A DNA stretch of 7,241 nucleotides, from NCBI GenBank assembly GCA_039714175.1, contig JBDLJV010000116.1:1-7241 (forward strand). The letters are read 5' to 3'. Below, piece after piece: positions 6,218 through 7,241 of the stretch. This DNA comes from B3-G11 sp039714175. GTDB taxonomy: Bacteria; Actinomycetota; Acidimicrobiia; Spongiisociales; UBA5794. The translations under genes and the position numbers were made by a program. How positions within the stretch are numbered: the stretch's first letter is position 1; the number at the start of each line of letters is the position of its first letter. The notes beneath the pieces are model-generated. The model searched no databases. It was not told the origin of the DNA and saw only the letters and a list, made by a program, of their open reading frames with translations.

Positions 6218-6865
6218 ATGAGGAAGAAAACGTTCGCGCTGCTGACAGCACTGATGATGCTTGCTACGTTGCCGGCGGTGGCTGCCGAGGCAGACCAAGG
6301 AGAGGCGACTGCAGTAAGCACCGAGCCCTTGATTCAACACTTCGACATGGACGGGAACCTGGACGGGTCGATCGTGGGTTGGACGACCCTCGTGAGGAGG
6401 TCCGACAATCTCACAGCCGTGGCTCACGCCACCGATTTGAAGCCGGGTGGTGTCTACTCGTTCTGGTGGGTGGTTCTACCGCCCGGTGGAGCGGCTCCTG
6501 ACGATGCGTTCGCAGCGAGCGGTGGATCCGCAATCGTAGGCGAGAGCGGTGGAGCCACGCTGGTGATGCAAGCGCAGACCGGAGACGAGAGCATCGAAGG
6601 CTTCCCGCCGCCGGCGCTGGCTTTCCTGGGCGACCTCGAGCCGCTGGATTTCGACCTTGCCACGGCTGAGGTTCACGTGGAGATCGCGTACCACGGTCAA
6701 GCAGTGGATGCAGGAGATCAACTCGATGCATGGCGTGCGGACTTCTGGACAGGCACAGCCTGCCCAGAGGCGTTCGGCCTGAATCCGGGAGGAATACCCG
6801 GGGACTTCAACCCGATCGGGCAGCCGCATTGCCCGACCTACATAACGTCTATCCACCACGGATAG
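6218..6865 (+). CDS. Secreted protein of unknown function
   Basis: A 215-residue protein with a classic Sec signal peptide: MRKK, a hydrophobic core (TFALLTALMMLATLPA) and an AVA-A type cleavage site near residues 20-24. The mature part of about 190 residues is acidic and rich in Gly, Asp and short beta-like stretches, e.g. LTAVAHATDLKPGGVYSFWW (65-84), GATLVMQAQTGDE (112-124) and AEVHVEIAYHGQA (150-162), suggesting a beta-sandwich. It resembles secreted proteins of unknown function that I recall with a similar TGLxPGxxYTxWWV pattern, but I cannot name the family. Two cysteines (182 and 205) near the C terminus could form a disulfide, and HCPTYITSIHHG at the end is rich in possible metal ligands. 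No lipobox or membrane anchor is seen, so release to the exterior is likely. It is divergent from the LuxR-type regulator, its probable controller, and monocistronic, ending in a strong hairpin. Confidence 0.8.
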   Translation: MRKKTFALLTALMMLATLPAVAAEADQGEATAVSTEPLIQHFDMDGNLDGSIVGWTTLVRRSDNLTAVAHATDLKPGGVYSFWWVVLPPGGAAPDDAFAASGGSAIVGESGGATLVMQAQTGDESIEGFPPPALAFLGDLEPLDFDLATAEVHVEIAYHGQAVDAGDQLDAWRADFWTGTACPEAFGLNPGGIPGDFNPIGQPHCPTYITSIHHG

Positions 6866-6883
6866 GTGTTGGAACAAGGGAAC

Positions 6884-6919
6884 GAGAACTCGGCGGACGC
6901 TTGCGCCCGCCGAGTTCTC
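6884..6919 (+). terminator. Strong hairpin terminator after the secreted-protein gene
   Basis: A perfect 13-bp stem, GAGAACTCGGCGG (6884-6896) pairing with CCGCCGAGTTCTC (6907-6919), encloses a 10-base loop and begins 18 bases after the stop codon. It is followed by TGGTCTTC rather than a full U-tract, as is common in high-GC actinobacteria. Being symmetric, it could also stop transcription arriving from the right edge. Confidence 0.82.
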
Positions 6920-7009
6920 TGGTCTTCAGCATCCGCTCGCGCGGAGAGGATCACTCCGCCACGTCCTCGCTTCAAGGAGTCGAATAATCGGCAACAGAGC
7001 GTTCCATCA

Positions 7010-7141
7010 GACACGACCACCGGAGAACTCATCCGGCACCTCACCCTTGACCCCACACGCAACTACCCACCCCAGCAAGAAGGACACAAGGAGACCCCGG
7101 AACCGTAGGTTCAAGGCTTTCCAATGTCTCGCGACATCACA
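7010..7141 (+). mobile_element. IS481-like transposase 3' remnant and element end
   Basis: Plus-strand translation from 7010 gives DTTTGELIRHLTLDPTRNYP and continues to a TAG at 7106-7108. The TTTGELIRxLTLDPTRNYxP pattern matches, from memory, the C-terminal tail of IS481-family DDE transposases. No catalytic domain is present upstream: the bases before about 7000 do not continue the family. After the stop, AATGTCTCGCGACATCACA (7123-7141) contains the dyad ATGTC/GACAT and resembles the terminal inverted repeat I recall for such elements, oriented as a right end. Together they suggest the right-hand stub of an insertion sequence whose left part was deleted. The match is short, so the family name is tentative. 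Confidence 0.5.
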
Positions 7142-7145
7142 TTTG

Positions 7146-7170
7146 TAGCCCCGATGGGATTTGAACCCAC
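7146..7170 (-). tRNA. tRNA 3'-end-like segment (T arm and acceptor strand), incomplete
   Basis: On the minus strand, GTGGG-TTCAAAT-CCCAT forms a standard T stem and loop (one G-U pair), followed by CGGGGCT as a 3' acceptor strand and discriminator A; no CCA is encoded. The rest of a tRNA is not found: the matching 5' acceptor strand AGCCCCG does not occur in the remaining 70 bases, no D arm is visible, and the only anticodon-like hairpin (TTGCC-AGCTTTC-GGCAA) lacks the required U33 and leaves a nine-base variable region. It is best read as a tRNA fragment, for instance an attachment site left by an integrative element, or a tRNA interrupted beyond the window. Confidence 0.45.
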
Positions 7171-7241
7171 GCTACCGCCTTGCCGAAAGCTGGCAACAAG
7201 CGGCACGCCGCCCTCGAAAGAAGCCGGCACGCGCAGAAACC

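Noticed and set aside
7146..7232. A complete tRNA-Lys(CTT) using the TTGCC-AGCTTTC-GGCAA hairpin
   Set aside because: The loop lacks U33, the variable region would be nine bases, and no D arm or 5' acceptor strand can be found.
1..7241. CRISPR array or long direct repeats
   Set aside because: Reading the whole window showed no regularly spaced repeated units.

Overview
The window looks like a stretch of chromosome from a high-GC actinobacterium. Evidence for this is the GC-rich third codon positions, the several GTG starts, an actinobacterial-type tail tube protein, a DUF4242 protein resembling Streptomyces SCO4226, and a very large LAL-type LuxR regulator. A placement near Acidimicrobiia is only an impression. 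The region is a mosaic: intact metabolic or regulatory genes separated by decayed mobile-element pieces.

Layout: 1-167 holds no gene that can be supported. On the minus strand, 168-1445 encodes a CPA1/NhaP-type cation:proton antiporter, and 44 bases upstream of it lies a 175-residue T4 gp19-like tail tube protein (1490-2017). These two may be co-transcribed. Directly in front of the tube gene, on the other strand, is the C-terminal remnant of a tyrosine integrase (about 2089-2352) with an in-frame stop and a changed active-site position. Then come two uncertain short reading frames (2377-2631 plus, 2628-2783 minus) whose stop codons share one CTAG, and a small DUF4242 gene (2840-3118, plus). 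That gene converges on a 977-residue AAA-ATPase/LuxR regulator (3145-6078, minus). Two adjacent hairpins in the 3' end of the regulator gene could terminate the DUF4242 transcript.

The regulator is divergent from a secreted protein of unknown function (6218-6865, plus), and the shared intergenic region carries a widely spaced inverted repeat (TGACTAT/ATAGTCA). The secreted-protein gene ends in a strong 13-bp hairpin. The right edge holds what looks like the 3' end of an IS481-like transposase gene with its element end, abutting a tRNA-like T arm and acceptor strand that lacks a recognisable tRNA body.

The most interesting points are the intact tail tube gene standing alone beside an integrase relic and an ion antiporter, the regulator/secreted-protein divergent pair, and the layered mobile-element scars at 2089-2352 and 7010-7171. 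No complete new system can be demonstrated from this window alone.
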